A DNA stretch of 64,000 bases from Dactylonectria macrodidyma (GCA_020744425.1 JAGMUV010000021.1:1054001-1118000); one strand, 5' to 3'. Positions 42,777 to 54,682 are shown, counted from the first letter of the stretch. Notes: a model not told the origin generated them from the letters alone. A program made the numbers and translations.

Positions 42777-43112
42777 TCATCAAACCAGACATGGAAAACC
42801 CTTCGTCATTTCTACTACGACGTCAACCCAAAGGAGCGGATCATACTCGGCAAGAGCAATAGGTCACATTCTGCAAGCTCGTAACCCGCTGTTCTGCCCG
42901 GCCACTGCCAGAAAAAAGGGTAGTGAGAGCCCTGAGTTAATCTTGCAATCTATTTCGATCCTCTCTCCATCGTCTGGCTTATTTCCGCAGCAGCCTTGTA
43001 GCCGCACATCGCAACCACGTATTGAACTTCCCTGCAAGACGATTTATATCGCTCCGGGATCAGTCGAGGTGGCATCAAGTCTAACCGGTTACCTACAGAT
43101 CTCGCCGACATC

Positions 43113-46100
43113 ATGGTGTCTCCTCCTCCTAGCCGTGATAAATTCGAGATCGCCATAGCATGCGCATTGCCGCTCGAGTATAATGCCGTCGCCCTTCTCA
43201 TTGACCACTTCTGGGACAAAGATAGTGATACATATGGAAGGGCTGTTGGAGACATGAACACGTATGCAACCGGACGCATTGGGGCCTTTGATGTCGTTCT
43301 GGTACTTCTACCCAGCATGGGGAAAGTGAACGCAGCTAGCGCAGCCGCTAGCCTCCGATCGAGCTACCCAGGGCTGAGGCTTGTCCTGCTCACAGGGATC
43401 TGCGGGGGTGTGCCGGGGCTGGAGACCGGCAAAGAAATGCTCCTCGGCGATGTGGTTATCAGCAAATCCGTTCTCCAATATGACCTTGGCAGACGGTACC
43501 CTGACGGCTTTTCGATAAGGGATACCAATGAAGTCAAGCTGATGAAGAGCGTCCGCAATTTTGTTTCTATCTTCGAAACAGACCATGCGCGCAAGGCGCT
43601 TGAGATAAGAGCGGCCGCTCTTCTCGAACGAATCCAGAACTACACCACGGAAAGACAAAGCGAATGCATTTATCAGTATCTGGGAGGCACCAGCGACAAG
43701 CTCTTCCAAGCAAGCTACCGCCACAAGCACCATGCTCCTCTGGAATGTCTCTGCGCAGGTTGTCATGAAAGCTTGGATGCTGTTTGCGACGAGTCTCGAA
43801 AGATGTCGTGCGAGGAGCTTGGGTGCGATAACCACTATGTTGTGTGGCGGGAACGCCTTGAGATGAAACAACAACTGGAGCGCGAAGGGCGCCTCAAAGA
43901 GGCTCAGGCCCCTTCGATATTCGTCGGGTGCGTTGGGTCAGGTGACACAGTACTCAAGTCTGGCAATGACCGCGACCGGATTGCCAAGCGACACGGCATC
44001 CTAGCGTTTGCGATGGAGGGTGTCGGCTTCTGGGACGATGTCCCCTGCATTATCGTTAAAGGAGTGTGCGACTACGCGGATAGTCATAAGAACAAGAACT
44101 GGCAAAACTTTGCAGCTGCTACGGCCGCATGCGTCGCGAGAGGTCTGGTGGAACGGTACCCGCAAACAGATGAATCGTTCCGAGGTAAAATAAGGCAGCA
44201 AGCGAAGGTCATGGATGCTAAGGAAAACAAGGAATGCTTAAAGGACCTGCGCCAGACAGACCCTCGTGACGACAAGACGCGCATCGAGCAGACAAAAGGC
44301 GGCCTGCTCAGGGACTCGTACTGCTGGATCCTCGACCACGCTGACTTCCAGCGATGGCGTGACGACCCAACGTGCCAGCTACTGTGGATCAAAGGCGACG
44401 CTGGTAAGGGCAAGACCATGTTGCTATGCGGCATCATCGACGAGATGGAGAAGCTCGCGGCGTATCGCCTGACATACTTCTTTTGCCAGGCAACCGAGGC
44501 TGCACTTAGGGGTGCAACCGGTGTGCTGCGGGGTCTTATCTACCTGCTCATCGTCCAACAGCCGTGTCTTATCTCTTATGTTCGAGAGAAATACGATCAT
44601 GCCGGCAAGCAACTATTCGAGGACAGGAATGCCTGGCCAGCCCTGTCCGGAATGCTGACAGCCATCCTCAATGATCCGGGTCTAGACAACGCAGTATTGA
44701 TTATTGACGCCCTCGATGAATGCGTCGATGAACTGCCACGCCTTCTCAACTTTATTGCTGAGGTGTCTTCCTTATGTCGTGCCAGGTGGATTGTGTCGAG
44801 TCGCAACTGGCCGAGTATCGAGGAGAAGCTCGGCAACACTACGCAGAACGTCCGATTATCCCTCGAGCTAAATGAGAGCTCAATCTCCACCGCAGTTCAA
44901 ACCTATATCCGTTACAAGGTTCGGCTCCTGGCGCAGCAAAAGAGATACGATAGTGCAACGCGAGATGCCGTCGAACAGCACTTGGTTTCTAGCGCTAACG
45001 GCACGTTTCTGTGGGTAGCCTTAGTCTGTCAGGAGCTCGCAGATTCAAAGGTCCGGAAACGACATACGCTTGCTAAGCTAAAGTCGTTCCCGCCAGGACT
45101 TGACTCTCTATACCAGCGAATGTTGGAGCACATCTGCAACTCAATTGATGCAGACCTATGCAAACAGATCCTAGCTGTCGTTTCGGTCTCATACCGCCCT
45201 ATCACCTTGATAGAGCTGAGGTACCTTGTTGAGCCGCTCGGGACTTGCGACGATAACGACGTAGAGGAAACCATCGGGTCTTGCGGCTCTCTCTTGACTC
45301 TTCGGCAGGGAGTCATTTATCTGGTACATCAATCTGTCAAAGAATTCCTTGTAACAAAGCAGTTTGATAAAATTTTCCCGTGCGGCATCGAAGGCGTGCA
45401 CCGCTCAGTATCTTTTCGATCGCTGAAAGTCATGTCTGAGACGCTCCGGCGCGATATATACGGCCTACACAATCCTTGTCTCCACATTCAGGGGATCAGG
45501 GCACCCAACCCAGACCCTTTAGCTGCGGTGGCGTACTCGTGCGTGTATTGGGCCGATCACATTTACAACTCGAGTTCTGACAGCAAAGCCATGCAAGAGG
45601 ATGTCCTTCAGGACGGCGGCGCTATTCACACTTTCTTCAAGGAGAAGTACATCTACTGGCTTGAGGCCCTTAGTCTCCTCGGAAGCATTTCAAAGGGAGT
45701 CGTGGCTATACAGAAACTTGATAGTCTATTAGTGGGTCTTAACTCACTCACGGCATCTGAGTAGTCGCTGAGGTACTTTAGGCACGTGTCAACAGCCCAC
45801 AGTTAATGGACCTAGTGCGAGATGCGCATCGGTTCATTCTTTTCCACAAACAGGTGGTAGAGACTGCTCCATTGCAAATATACGCATCAGCACTCGTGTT
45901 TAGTCCCACTAATAGCTTAGTTAGCGGGCTTTTCAAAGAGGAAGCGCCAAAATGGATTATATCAAAGCCAGCTACAGAAGCCGATTGGAATGCTTGTCTC
46001 CAGACGCTTGAGGGCCACAATGATTCGGTGACCTCGATCGCCTTCTCGGCGGATGGCCAACGGCTTGCCTCGGGTTCAGACGATGAGACGATCAAGGTCT

Positions 46101-47467
46101 GGGATGCAACCACGGGCTCTTGCCTCCAGACATTCGAGGGCCACGACGATTCGGTGCGGTCAGTCGTTTTCTCAGTAGATTGTAAACGACTTGTGTCGGG
46201 TTCATATGATAAGACAATCAAGATCTGGGATACAGCCATAGGCTCTTGCATCCAAACGTTCGAGGGCCATAATAGGTCAGTGGCCTTAGTTACTTTCTCG
46301 GCGGATGGCCAACGACTTGCCTCGGGCTCAAATGACAAGACGATCAAGATCTGGGATGCGGCCACAGGCTCTTGCCTCCAAACGTTCGAGGGCCACAATG
46401 ATTCAGTGACCTCAGTCGCCTTCTCAGGGGATGGCCAACGACTTGCTTCGGGTTCAGACGATAAGACGATTAAGATCTGGGATGCAGCCATGGGCTCTTG
46501 CCTCCAGACATTCGAGGGCCACGGCGATTGGGTAATGTCAGTCGCCTTCTCAGTGGATGGCCAACGACTGGCCTCTGGTTCACGTGATAGGACGATCAAG
46601 GTCTGGGATGCAGCCACAGGCCCTTGCCTGCAGACATTTGAGGGCCACGGCGACTGGGTGATGTCAGTCACCTTCTCGGGGGATGGCCGACGACTTGCCT
46701 CTGGTTCACGCGATAAGACGATCAAGATCTGGGATGCTGCTACAGGCTCTTGCCTCCAGACGTTCAGGGGCCACGACAGGTCGGTGATGTCAGTCGCCTT
46801 CTCGGGGGATGGCCAACGACTTGCCTCGGGTTCATATGATGAGACGATTAAGATCTGGGATATAGCCACGGGCTCTTGCCTCCAGACGTTCAGGGGCCAC
46901 GACAGATCGTTGACCTCCGTCGCCTTCTCGGGGGATGGCCGACGACTTGCCTCTGGTTCATACGATAAGACGATCAAGATCTGGGATGCAGCCACAGGCT
47001 CTTGCCTCCAGACGTTCAGTGGCCACGACAGATCGTTGACCTCAGTTGCCTTCTCAGGGGATGGCCAACGACTTGCCTCGGGTTCATACGATGAGACGAT
47101 CAAGATATGGGATGCGGCCACAGGCTCTTGCTTCCAGAATATCCGTCTTGATCGGCCGGTAACTCACTTATTGTTCGATCCAATGACTGACTCACGACTC
47201 TTTACGGATATTGGAGTGCTGAATCTGGATCTACTGTCCAGTATTGACACACGACCAATTGGGGCTTGTTTACGAAGTGATAATCACTGTACCTACGGAA
47301 TAGATGATGACGGCATGTGGATTTTGAAGGATAGCAGGCTTGTACTTTGGCTTCCTCCGGGGTATCGAGGCTCGAGTTCAGCCGTGGTAGGATCGAGGAT
47401 GGCTGTTGGCTGCTACTCAGGTCGTGTGTTCGTGATTGGGTTCGCAGCAACGGAACCAGACTCGTAG
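43113..47467 (+). CDS. PNP/UDP-phosphorylase-like - NACHT - WD40 NLR protein
   Basis: Exon 1 is 43113-45731 (873 codons) and exon 2 is 45803-47467, joined by a predicted 71-bp GTGGGT...CCACAG intron; 1427 aa. The frame has a stop at 45762-45764 without splicing. Residues about 10-350 form a nucleoside-phosphorylase fold (EIAIACALPLEYNAV, LVLLTGICGGVPG, GDVVISKSVLQYDLGRRYP, FAMEGVGFWDDVPCIIVKGV, CDYADSHKNKNWQ). The NACHT follows with Walker A GDAGKGKTMLL and Walker B VLIIDALDEC, then GTFLWVALVCQEL and LVHQSVKEFLV. Nine WD repeats of 42 residues lie at 938-1315, followed by a diverged C-terminal blade. This architecture is that of fungal NLRs such as the HET-E/HNWD and PNP-NLR groups, which act in non-self recognition and programmed cell death. 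PNP-like NLR domains may act on nucleosides or nucleotides. No defect is visible if the intron is real. Confidence 0.88.
45995..47128 (+). repeat. Nine near-identical 126-bp WD40 repeat units
   Basis: The consensus unit is CLQTFEGHNDSVTSVAFSGD, GQRLASGSDDKTIKIWDAAT, GS. Most differences fall at unit residues 6, 9-13, 29 and 31 (for example HNDSV, HDDSV, HGDWV, HDRSL; SDDE, SYDK, SNDK, SRDR). The remaining residues are almost constant. Confidence 0.95.
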
Positions 47468-47538
47468 AATAGACATGATGGTTCTACGGCCCGTTCGGCG
47501 ATGTGGTTCCAAACCATCGTACTCTCGATCGTATTATT

Positions 47539-48169
47539 TCAAAGGCGCGCTCGCGGTGACTGCATCACAGGCTCGGAGGTTCGCTCCTCTGATAGATAAC
47601 GGGCAGATCCGGTAGCCTCAACCAGGCCAGCGAGAAAGCTTCCACCCTTCATCGGATGTCGTACAAGCGCCAGAAGAGCGAAAATAGCATCGCAAAAGGA
47701 GATCCAGAAGGTGGCCCATTCTCGTCTCTTCCGTCGATCGTGCCACCATGCGGAAAGGGTCCCCGGTGATGAATCGTTGAACTCCTTCTCCAGAATTATG
47801 AGTCTTGCCCGCCAGTGGTGGTAGTCACTGACTCGACGTGAGACAAGACTCTGTTCTGCTGCCATTCCTGGAATTCCATACGCACCATGCTGTTCGCTTC
47901 GGTGGTATATGCCATTGAACCACCCTTGGCAGTGGACATCGTCTGGCGGAATAAGCAGTCCCAGGGTGTGGATCGATTCCTGAGCGAGTTCGCCATGTTC
48001 GTGAAGATCCCTGTGAGCTGGTCAGCGCCAATTTCAGTGTTGTAAGACTAGGATCGTACCCGTCGCGCAACCTTGCCAGGACATCGGCATGATAAAAGAT
48101 GAAAACAGTCGTTCTGAACTCTAGATTCTCGCCGGCAAGCATGAAAGATCTACCTCTGTATGATGTCAA
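47539..48169 (-). pseudogene. Decayed uncharacterised protein with C-terminal membrane segment
   Basis: Two exons are visible: one ending LEFRTTVFIFYHADVLARLR at about 48061, an intron starting GTACGATCC and ending CTCACAG, then DLHEHGELAQESIHTLGLL, DDVHCQGWFNGIYHRSEQHG and DYHHWRARLIILEKEFNDSS, with the hydrophobic FWISFCDAIFALLALV near the end (stop 47539). The likely start, ATG 48188 (MGTSGDIDIIQR), is separated from the rest by an in-frame TAG and a frame change at about 48152. I know similar fungal proteins only as hypothetical, often near NLR genes. Probably a broken copy; the family has no established function. Confidence 0.5.
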
Positions 48170-48189
48170 TGTCGCCAGAGGTGCCCATT

Positions 48190-49440
48190 TTGAGGGCGTT
48201 CTTTCATTTACTCCTGCTTTGCTCGCTTAATGGTTAAGTTACTATATAAGGCAATCTCTAGAGGTATCTTCCGCTTTGATGCCCCAAGGGAAATATTATT
48301 AAGACACTAGGACTTAATAGCTGCTCCTAACCTCTCTTATTATCAGTTGCTTTGCTTACTTATACAAATATCTATAAGTTAATAGAAGTTCACTATTATG
48401 TATGGTTCTTAGAGGAGTACGATATTGTATTGTTTAGAGTCTGCTAACATAAGGGCACAGTCATGGACCGGAGGAACCTTGCTGATGTTAGCTTGAAAGA
48501 CTCTCCGAGTCTTTCTATCGCATCTTCGTGGTCGTGGGCGTCTACTCATGCCCATTGTCGTGGGGGGCACTTTATGTGGATACTTCATATCGGCCTCACC
48601 TATAGGGTAGGTCTATTAAAAATCACGTTCCACTCCATCGAGGGTGAGCGAGTTCTTAGCACAAAGGCACAACACAGAAGAGTTCTTTTTTTTTTTTCTT
48701 CGAATTTAGCTTTTTTAACACCCAATGCTTCTACGGCTGTAGGGTGGAACAAAGCCTTCCTGCACCATGGGCATCCCTCCTGCAATGTCATTTTGGCAGA
48801 TTCTGATTCGTTTCCGTTCTTGGCCTGTCTCTCTTCTGCTTCCTGTCGTTGTCCGCACAATCCATGGCTCATCTGCTTTCTACCTGTTGAATTGGAAGCC
48901 TATCTCTTGTACTAGCAGAAGATGCTGTTACTTAAGTAGCGCTACGTTTTTGGCCTTTTGGCCTATTCAACACTACTAGTATCGACAGTCAGCAATCTCC
49001 ATGATTCATCTGCGCTTCTGCTTGGTCGGCTACCCGTACACCTGCATGACGGACCCGTAAAAAGCCCAACCCCAGTGTCTCAGTGTCTCAAGCGAAGGTG
49101 GTTGTTCTATTTCCCTTCTCAAAGAGTCCAACCACACATGTCACACGACCCCTTCCTTTTATCTTCCCCACTTCAACTCGCTAAGGCAGTGGATAGCCTA
49201 TTAGGTGTACAGGGTAATGTGTCGCAAGGAGCACACTTGGCAAGCTCGCCGCAGGAGAATTGGTGAATATAACTGTTTTAGGAAAATAGTGAACAAGGGC
49301 GGGTCCCCCTGCCTCGCGCCGAAGCGAAGTCCCGACCACCGACTTTACACTAAAAACCTATTTCCTAAAACGGCAACACTTGTTAGTTTCTATGGTCTCC
49401 TCGCTGGTGAGGGCCCTTGGCGCGAGGCCGACCATTAATG
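48190..49440. other. No supported gene; AT-rich start, small inverted repeat at end
   Basis: 48190-48460 is AT-rich. The 150-codon frame at 48463-48915 (plus) shows no domain or compositional sign of coding. Contains the hairpin at 49275-49381. Confidence 0.45.
49275..49381. repeat. Short inverted-repeat (MITE-like) element
   Basis: GTTTTAGGAAAATAG at 49275-49289 faces CTATTTCCTAAAAC at 49368-49381, enclosing about 78 GC-rich bases. 107 bp in total; no target duplication established. Confidence 0.5.
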
Positions 49441-49740
49441 TCAACGTACACGAGCCATAGGCTGCAAGCCCAAAATGAAGAGGCAGATGAGCACCCTCCA
49501 GCTCGTCGGCGCCGCCTTCATGGCCACCGCATCCTGGCTGGGAGTGACGGGCGGCTTCTCCATCGGTGTCGTCATCGGCGGCTCGGCCTCACTCGTCTTT
49601 GGCCCCGTCATCGTCACCACCTTCTCCGAGCTCGTTAGTGCCATGACTAACGCTGGTGGCTCGTACTACTGAGTTACCAAGCCCGCTCCCAAAAAGCTTG
49701 CTCAGTATCAGCCTCCTTCATAAGAACTACTAGTAGATTC
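49441..49740 (+). pseudogene. N-terminal fragment of an amino-acid permease
   Basis: The frame 49475-49672 reads MSTLQLVGAAFMATASWLG, VTGGFSIGVVIGGSASLVFG, VIVTTFSELVSAMTNAGGSYY, the first two membrane segments of an APC-type permease. The usual Trp codon after GGSYY is TGA, followed in frame by VTKPAPKKLAQ. Nothing of the remaining ten helices is found downstream. A relic unrelated in detail to the intact permease at 7084-9013. Confidence 0.75.
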
Positions 49741-50089
49741 TTTTAAGTGTTTTTAGAGCCCAAGGCTTTCTCACGTGTCTTAAACCGGTCGCTGGAGAGT
49801 TATGGACGAAGAGTTCCAGACGGGAGCTCAGCCCTGACCTGCTACCACGGCTCCTGCAAATGACAAGGCCTTGAGCATCTTCGCCAGGAGCACCGAGCCA
49901 GATCCGGCCTCGGGACATGTCCGTCACAAGCGAGTCCAAGGCTCCCCAGCCAGTGGCGCAAACATGGATTCTTTCGTTCGAGCAGATTAAGCAGCAACAC
50001 GCCTGAGCTAGTGAGCTCCTCTCCTTCATGACCGTTCTCGACTGTTAAGATATCTCCCGCACCCTCGGGCGAGTAGATGCGACTACTTT

Positions 50090-50200
50090 AGTGTGAAGCG
50101 GCTCTTATTATAAAAATGAGGTGCGGATTGTGGCAGCTGATGCCATTATTAAGAATGGACTTGTCTATACGATGGATAAGGTGAGTTGGCTCCCTCTCCT
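50090..50200 (+). pseudogene. Fasciclin-domain relic (tentative)
   Basis: The plus-strand frame YYKNEVRIVAADAIIKNGLV then YTMDK, followed by a GTGAGT-like donor, resembles the C-terminal H2 segment of fasciclin (FAS1) adhesion domains (VVxADxxxxNGxxHxID). The preceding sequence is out of frame with stops. Confidence 0.4.
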
Positions 50201-51414
50201 TATTTTGTGGACGCTGATATGTTACTGACAGGGGGCTCTGATAATAGCTGCTGGACACACCATTGACGACGCATACTGCAGCAGCGACCACAGTGAAGCC
50301 GCTGTGCTACCAGGTTTTAGTTTATACCCTTGTAGGCATTGCGGTGGCTGCTTTCTTGGCCTGATTCCGGCTGCCTGATACCTCACCTGAGACGGGAATC
50401 TCTGAGTTGAGTCTGTCAGGCAGCTATCTTTTCTACCTAATCCCCACAGCAGTAAATGTTTGCTCACATGGGCAAGCCTAGTTATTCATTTGAATCTCTG
50501 ATAAAGGTCCCGAAATCCCTATTCCGACAAAATGTGTCTATTAATGCAGGCATCCGACAGAGCCAAGTAGTGGGGGCTCGCGAATAGTGGGGGTCGCGTA
50601 CGGATAGGGTCATTAACTTAGCCACACACACTTTTCCTCTCCCTCCTGGTTTCCTCTTCCATGCATCTAGGATGCGAAAACACGAGAGCCATCCTTGTTC
50701 AACATAGGCAAACTCGTGGTCCTGTTATGCCCACTTCCAGGCCCCTCAGCTACCCTGCCTCGGATACTGAGCAAAACGCAATTCTATGCTGCCTGGTTGT
50801 TTGAAGGACTGGCTTTAGACGCAGCACGAGATTGAAGGTCTTCAACGGAAACTGCCAGGCAGTGGATTCGGTGGACCGTCTCGAATTGGCCCTGCGACAG
50901 TGTCAGGGCCGGAGCATATAGGATAGTACTCGTCCTTCCAAAGAGGCAGCCCTGGGAGTCCCGTCTTCGGCATTGCCATACCTAGTTGTTCTTATGTAAA
51001 AACTCAACTGATACGTATTTTGGCACCCATGATATTGGTCTTACATCACTACTCGTGGGAAGATTCGGGTGCTCCTGGAATAGGGTTAGGAAATTATTTC
51101 TGGCGTGATATGGTTATCTCGCCGTAGCTGATTTGATAGCATCGACCGTCCCCGATGGTCTGGACGCTCAGAGCTTATGACCCTATAACCATTACTAATC
51201 AGCATGTAATGCTATGAAAATATAAGAGACAGGGGTCCACGCGCGGACTAAAGGTGTGCAATTTAATAAAACACGGGGCAGTAATGGAGTGGTTTGCAAC
51301 CTTGGTGGTTCCTCGGCGTTGAAATCGTCAGAGGTAGGGATAAGAAACTCATTTGGCTATCCCAATCCGATTACCTTGACAAAATCTCCAACCTCGCTGA
51401 TTGAACGCATCGTC
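50201..51414. other. No gene recognised
   Basis: No frame with known motifs on either strand. Confidence 0.45.
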
Positions 51415-51615
51415 GACACGAGACACCGATGCGACCAGAAGAGCTGATGCAGTACGAAGAGCGAGCCAGCCTGTCATCACTTCGAAGCTAGCAGCGAAAG
51501 ATGGGATCGATATTATACGCAGCTGTCATCACACAACCGGACGTGGCATCTGCAGCCGTGAGACTAGCCAGATTCAATGCCAATCCAGGGCCTGACACAT
51601 TCATACTACGGTTAG
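51415..51615 (+). pseudogene. Relic of a different Copia element (RT-RNase H linker)
   Basis: The frame reads TPMRPEELMQYEERASLSSL, a stop, then QRKMGSILYAAVITQPDVAS and AAVRLARFNANPGPD. This matches the conserved YRKAVGSLLYAxxITRPDI-type segment after the Copia reverse transcriptase. The sequence is clearly different from copies A and B (GSINYIAVISRPDVAKAAARL), so it is a separate family. Confidence 0.75.
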
Positions 51616-51805
51616 AAATGGCGAAACAGGGATGTTCTTGCTCGTTTTTGCAATGGCCATTTACCTGGCACGAAATAAACGACGCGTGACGGCGCGGCTC
51701 ATCGTATCGTCATTTAATGCCTCAGATTCTGAGGAGTAAACTGCCACTAAGTACAGTAGAGCAAGTGAATTCATTTGCTTCATTCATGCTCTTTCGGCCA
51801 TAAAT

Positions 51806-52471
51806 CTAGGCGTCCACGAATCGTACCACGTTTGTGAACGGCTCCTTTTTCGCGCGAAATATGTTCCCCTTGTACGTGGGATCCGGATAACCCAGGGCCA
51901 CGCCGCAAATGACCTCCTGATTCGCAGGGATACCCAACTCCTCCCTCAGGACCTCTGGGTATCCTGCCACGGAGACCTGGATGCACGATTCAATGCCGTC
52001 CTTGTCCAAGGCCAGCAGCAGCAGCTGGAGGTACATGCCGACACTCAGTGAGTCCGGCGCACCCAACTCTTCATCCATGGTGACGATTGCCACGGTCGGG
52101 GCACCAAAGAAGTCGTAATTGCGTAGCTCGGCGGCCAACCTCGCAGCCGAGTCATCTCTGGGGATGCCCATGATGCCGCCATACAAGGCACGCCCTAGGT
52201 CTGAGCGATAGTGGCGAAAGTCCTGCGGCAGTCCAGGGACGTTAGGCTTTCCCTGTGATGTAGCCGCTGCGAGCAAGGCATTGGAGAGGCGGTCGCGACC
52301 AGGTCCGGAAACGATTACGAGGCGCCAGGGTTGGATGTTGGAATTGGAGGGTGCGTGCTGGGCAAGATCAAGGGATTGCTCTATGAGTGCTCGGGGGACA
52401 GGAGTTTTTAGAAAGCCACGCGTGGAGTGGCGTTTGGTGATGTATTCGTCGAGCGATAGCTGCGTGCTCAT
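51806..52471 (-). CDS. Nitroreductase family protein
   Basis: 221 aa in one exon. It opens LDEYITKRHSTRGFLKTPVP (FMN-phosphate-binding Arg/His/Ser-Thr-Arg as in PF00881), then LDLAQHAPSNSNIQPWRLVI, which closes the FMN site, and RNYDFFGAPTVAIVTMDEEL. VGMYLQLLLLALDKDGIESC (dimer helix) and VICGVALGYPDP, the usual C-terminal substrate/FMN segment, follow. These are dimeric FMN enzymes using NAD(P)H to reduce nitro groups and quinones, probably cytosolic. The size matches the family. The gene stands alone in a decayed neighbourhood but is itself intact. Confidence 0.93.
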   Translation of the reverse strand: MSTQLSLDEYITKRHSTRGFLKTPVPRALIEQSLDLAQHAPSNSNIQPWRLVIVSGPGRDRLSNALLAAATSQGKPNVPGLPQDFRHYRSDLGRALYGGIMGIPRDDSAARLAAELRNYDFFGAPTVAIVTMDEELGAPDSLSVGMYLQLLLLALDKDGIESCIQVSVAGYPEVLREELGIPANQEVICGVALGYPDPTYKGNIFRAKKEPFTNVVRFVDA

Positions 52472-53246
52472 GGTGAAGAGTTTCGGGACGAGATGTTACA
52501 GATTATCGGCGGTTTGTGCGTGCCCTTTTAGCTAATATTGCCATATTTTGCCTGGTTGCAGTGATTGCGATATATATATATATCTAGTTATAAATGGTGG
52601 TCGGGTCTGAGCCAGCTGGTTGACTGTCGCACAGCCAGAATGGGAACGCAGATCTGCGGATGCTTCGGCCCCGCCCTGCACTCGCTATCATCATGTGTAC
52701 TCATTTACCCATTCAACATGGTGTTTTTCGTGCCAGCCGGCTGTGTACCGACAGGACCTATGCCTCCCCAAACCGTCGCACCAACAGACGTGAACTTAAA
52801 GCTGCCCCCTTTACATGGAGTGGAGGCCCGAGTCGGCGATTCAACTCACCCCACCTGCAGGCGGACAACTCACCCCACCTGCAGGCGGACAAACCAGTGC
52901 GTGCCCAGAAGACCCTTTCGGAAATGACGACTCGGCTCAGTGGCTCAAAGGGGGTTTCGGAACACTGGTTGGCACAAGACTTTTGAAAAGGCGCTTCCAT
53001 ACAGTTTCGGCGGATGACTGATGGGTGTTACCTAAGGCAGAACGTAGCTCTTGGGGGCTTGGGGTGACTCTGAGGCTCACAAGTGAAATAGCGACTTCAA
53101 GATCCTCGGAACTGGTACCGCTGGTGTTTGGGGCCGCTGCGCCGTTGGGTGACGCAATCCGCTGCCCTCGCCGAAGCCGCGCAGATCGTCACCGTTCCCA
53201 TCGGTTCCCTGGCCAGACATCTCAAAGAAGCGAGGTGTCACTTGTG
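52472..53246. other. No supported gene; tandem repeat inside
   Basis: Holds a TA microsatellite at about 52571-52582 and the 24-bp tandem duplication at 52842-52889. Confidence 0.45.
52842..52889. repeat. Two tandem 24-bp units
   Basis: CAACTCACCCCACCTGCAGG followed by CGGA occurs twice without a gap or mismatch. Confidence 0.9.
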
Positions 53247-53535
53247 TCATCGATGACACGAGGAATCCCCAATTGGCTGCGGAAGGTTCATGTTCATGTA
53301 TTCACCTCCTCGCCGTTGAGGAGCTTCAACGTCCCTGAACATAGTACTCCAGTAAAGTGCAACTAGCCAATGAACAACGTTCATATTAACATTGGTGACA
53401 AAGGCCAGCAAACCGAGCAGAAGGTAGACATCAGAAGCTTGCGCCTGGCCGCTTCGCTGGCATGCTTGCACGAAGGATGCCCACGACTGCGAGATATCAA
53501 TGTCTAGAAGTGCCTCAATGTCCGTACCAACTTGT
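53247..53535 (-). pseudogene. Protein relic, possibly DUF3638-like (tentative)
   Basis: An open minus-strand frame bounded by stops: DIEALLDIDISQSWASFVQA, ASDVYLLLGLLAFVTNVNMN and VVHWLVALYWSTMFRDVEAP. The spacing of D-I-S-x-SW-x-x-FV and the hydrophobic segments resembles part of the very large fungal DUF3638 proteins. It is 96 codons, without start or partners. Confidence 0.35.
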
Positions 53536-54589
53536 CAGCAGCTTGGTGGGCTTAATTAAACTATTTTCCTAAGTAGGTAATTCCTCTACAAAGCTTAGCA
53601 TGGCTTGGCATGCATGCAACAAACTATGTCAGATGGAGGGTCGGAGGAAGGGTCGGCATGAGGAGTCCCTAGTGCCTACTCGAATTACTAGGGTCGGACT
53701 AGTATCTCAACGCATTCTGTTGCATACCCGGTGGGTATCTCGAACACACGATGGGGCGAATTCAGTAGACAGTGGACTGGACCCTGGGATTGGTGTATTC
53801 ACTTTAACCCTTTAAGCACGCTCAGTGCGACAGTGTACCTTTGGCGCATAGCGCTGAGGATCCAGATCGCACGGCCTCGCGGATGCACGCCTTGCTGCGT
53901 GGAGCAACATTACTGGCCCCCGCCGTAGGAAGGCGGAATCATGAAAGCGACTTTGTCTCACCCGACCAAATTTGAAGGATGAAATCATAAAATCGTGCAC
54001 CATGTCGAACCCACTTCCAGATAGGGTTACGAGCGTTCATTCTCGAAACCCGTCACGTCGCGACCGGCGAAACCCTTGCCTAGCGGAGAAATCGGTGCTG
54101 ATATTTACAGTGATAAGTAAGGCGTTTAATGTAAACATTCTCATGACCATCTCCGTAACAGCCCCAGCTAGTTTCTCCAAGGGGCAGAATATTCGAGGAG
54201 GCCCCATAGTAACGCCACGAGACTGATAGGCTGAAGGAATAAGAGGCTTAGGAGCTGGCTTGGTTCTAACAACCATGACAAATCATGCATTTTTACATAC
54301 TTCCAGTGGAGAACCCGCAGAGAAATAACTACGCACAGGGGTAAGGCACAAGAGACGAAAGCGGCGGACCTTCTTATTTCTCAGCTGAGATCAAAAGCAC
54401 CTGACATGACACTTTGGTATAACGCTAAATGCTGACAAAATGTTCGCTAAATGCAACTATGACCACTAGACACCATAAATTGCTTATGTTGTTGAGATGT
54501 ACTTACTAATGAAATTACTAAATGCCTATCGAAAGGGTAAGGGATACTCGTAACGGACCGATGTTCCGTTTCTTCCGCCAGCTAATGGA
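53536..54589. other. No gene recognised
   Basis: Short frames only. Confidence 0.45.
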
Positions 54590-54597
54590 TATATAAA
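54590..54597 (+). promoter_or_regulatory. TATA box of the small secreted protein gene
   Basis: TATATAAA, 86 bp before the ATG at 54683, a typical distance for a strongly regulated fungal gene. Confidence 0.55.
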
Positions 54598-54682
54598 GAG
54601 CACCGGAAACTGTCGTGCAGGATTGTATTTAAAAATTATTTACTTTTCCAAGCATCGTATCCTTGATATCCCAACATTCAAG

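Noticed and set aside
45778..47121. A 447-codon antisense frame across the WD40 repeats
   Set aside because: It is the shadow of the regular 126-bp repeats on the other strand; it repeats with the same period and has no domain of its own.
48463..48915. A 150-codon plus-strand frame
   Set aside because: It contains a run from a poly-T tract, has no domain and no conserved composition; likely chance.
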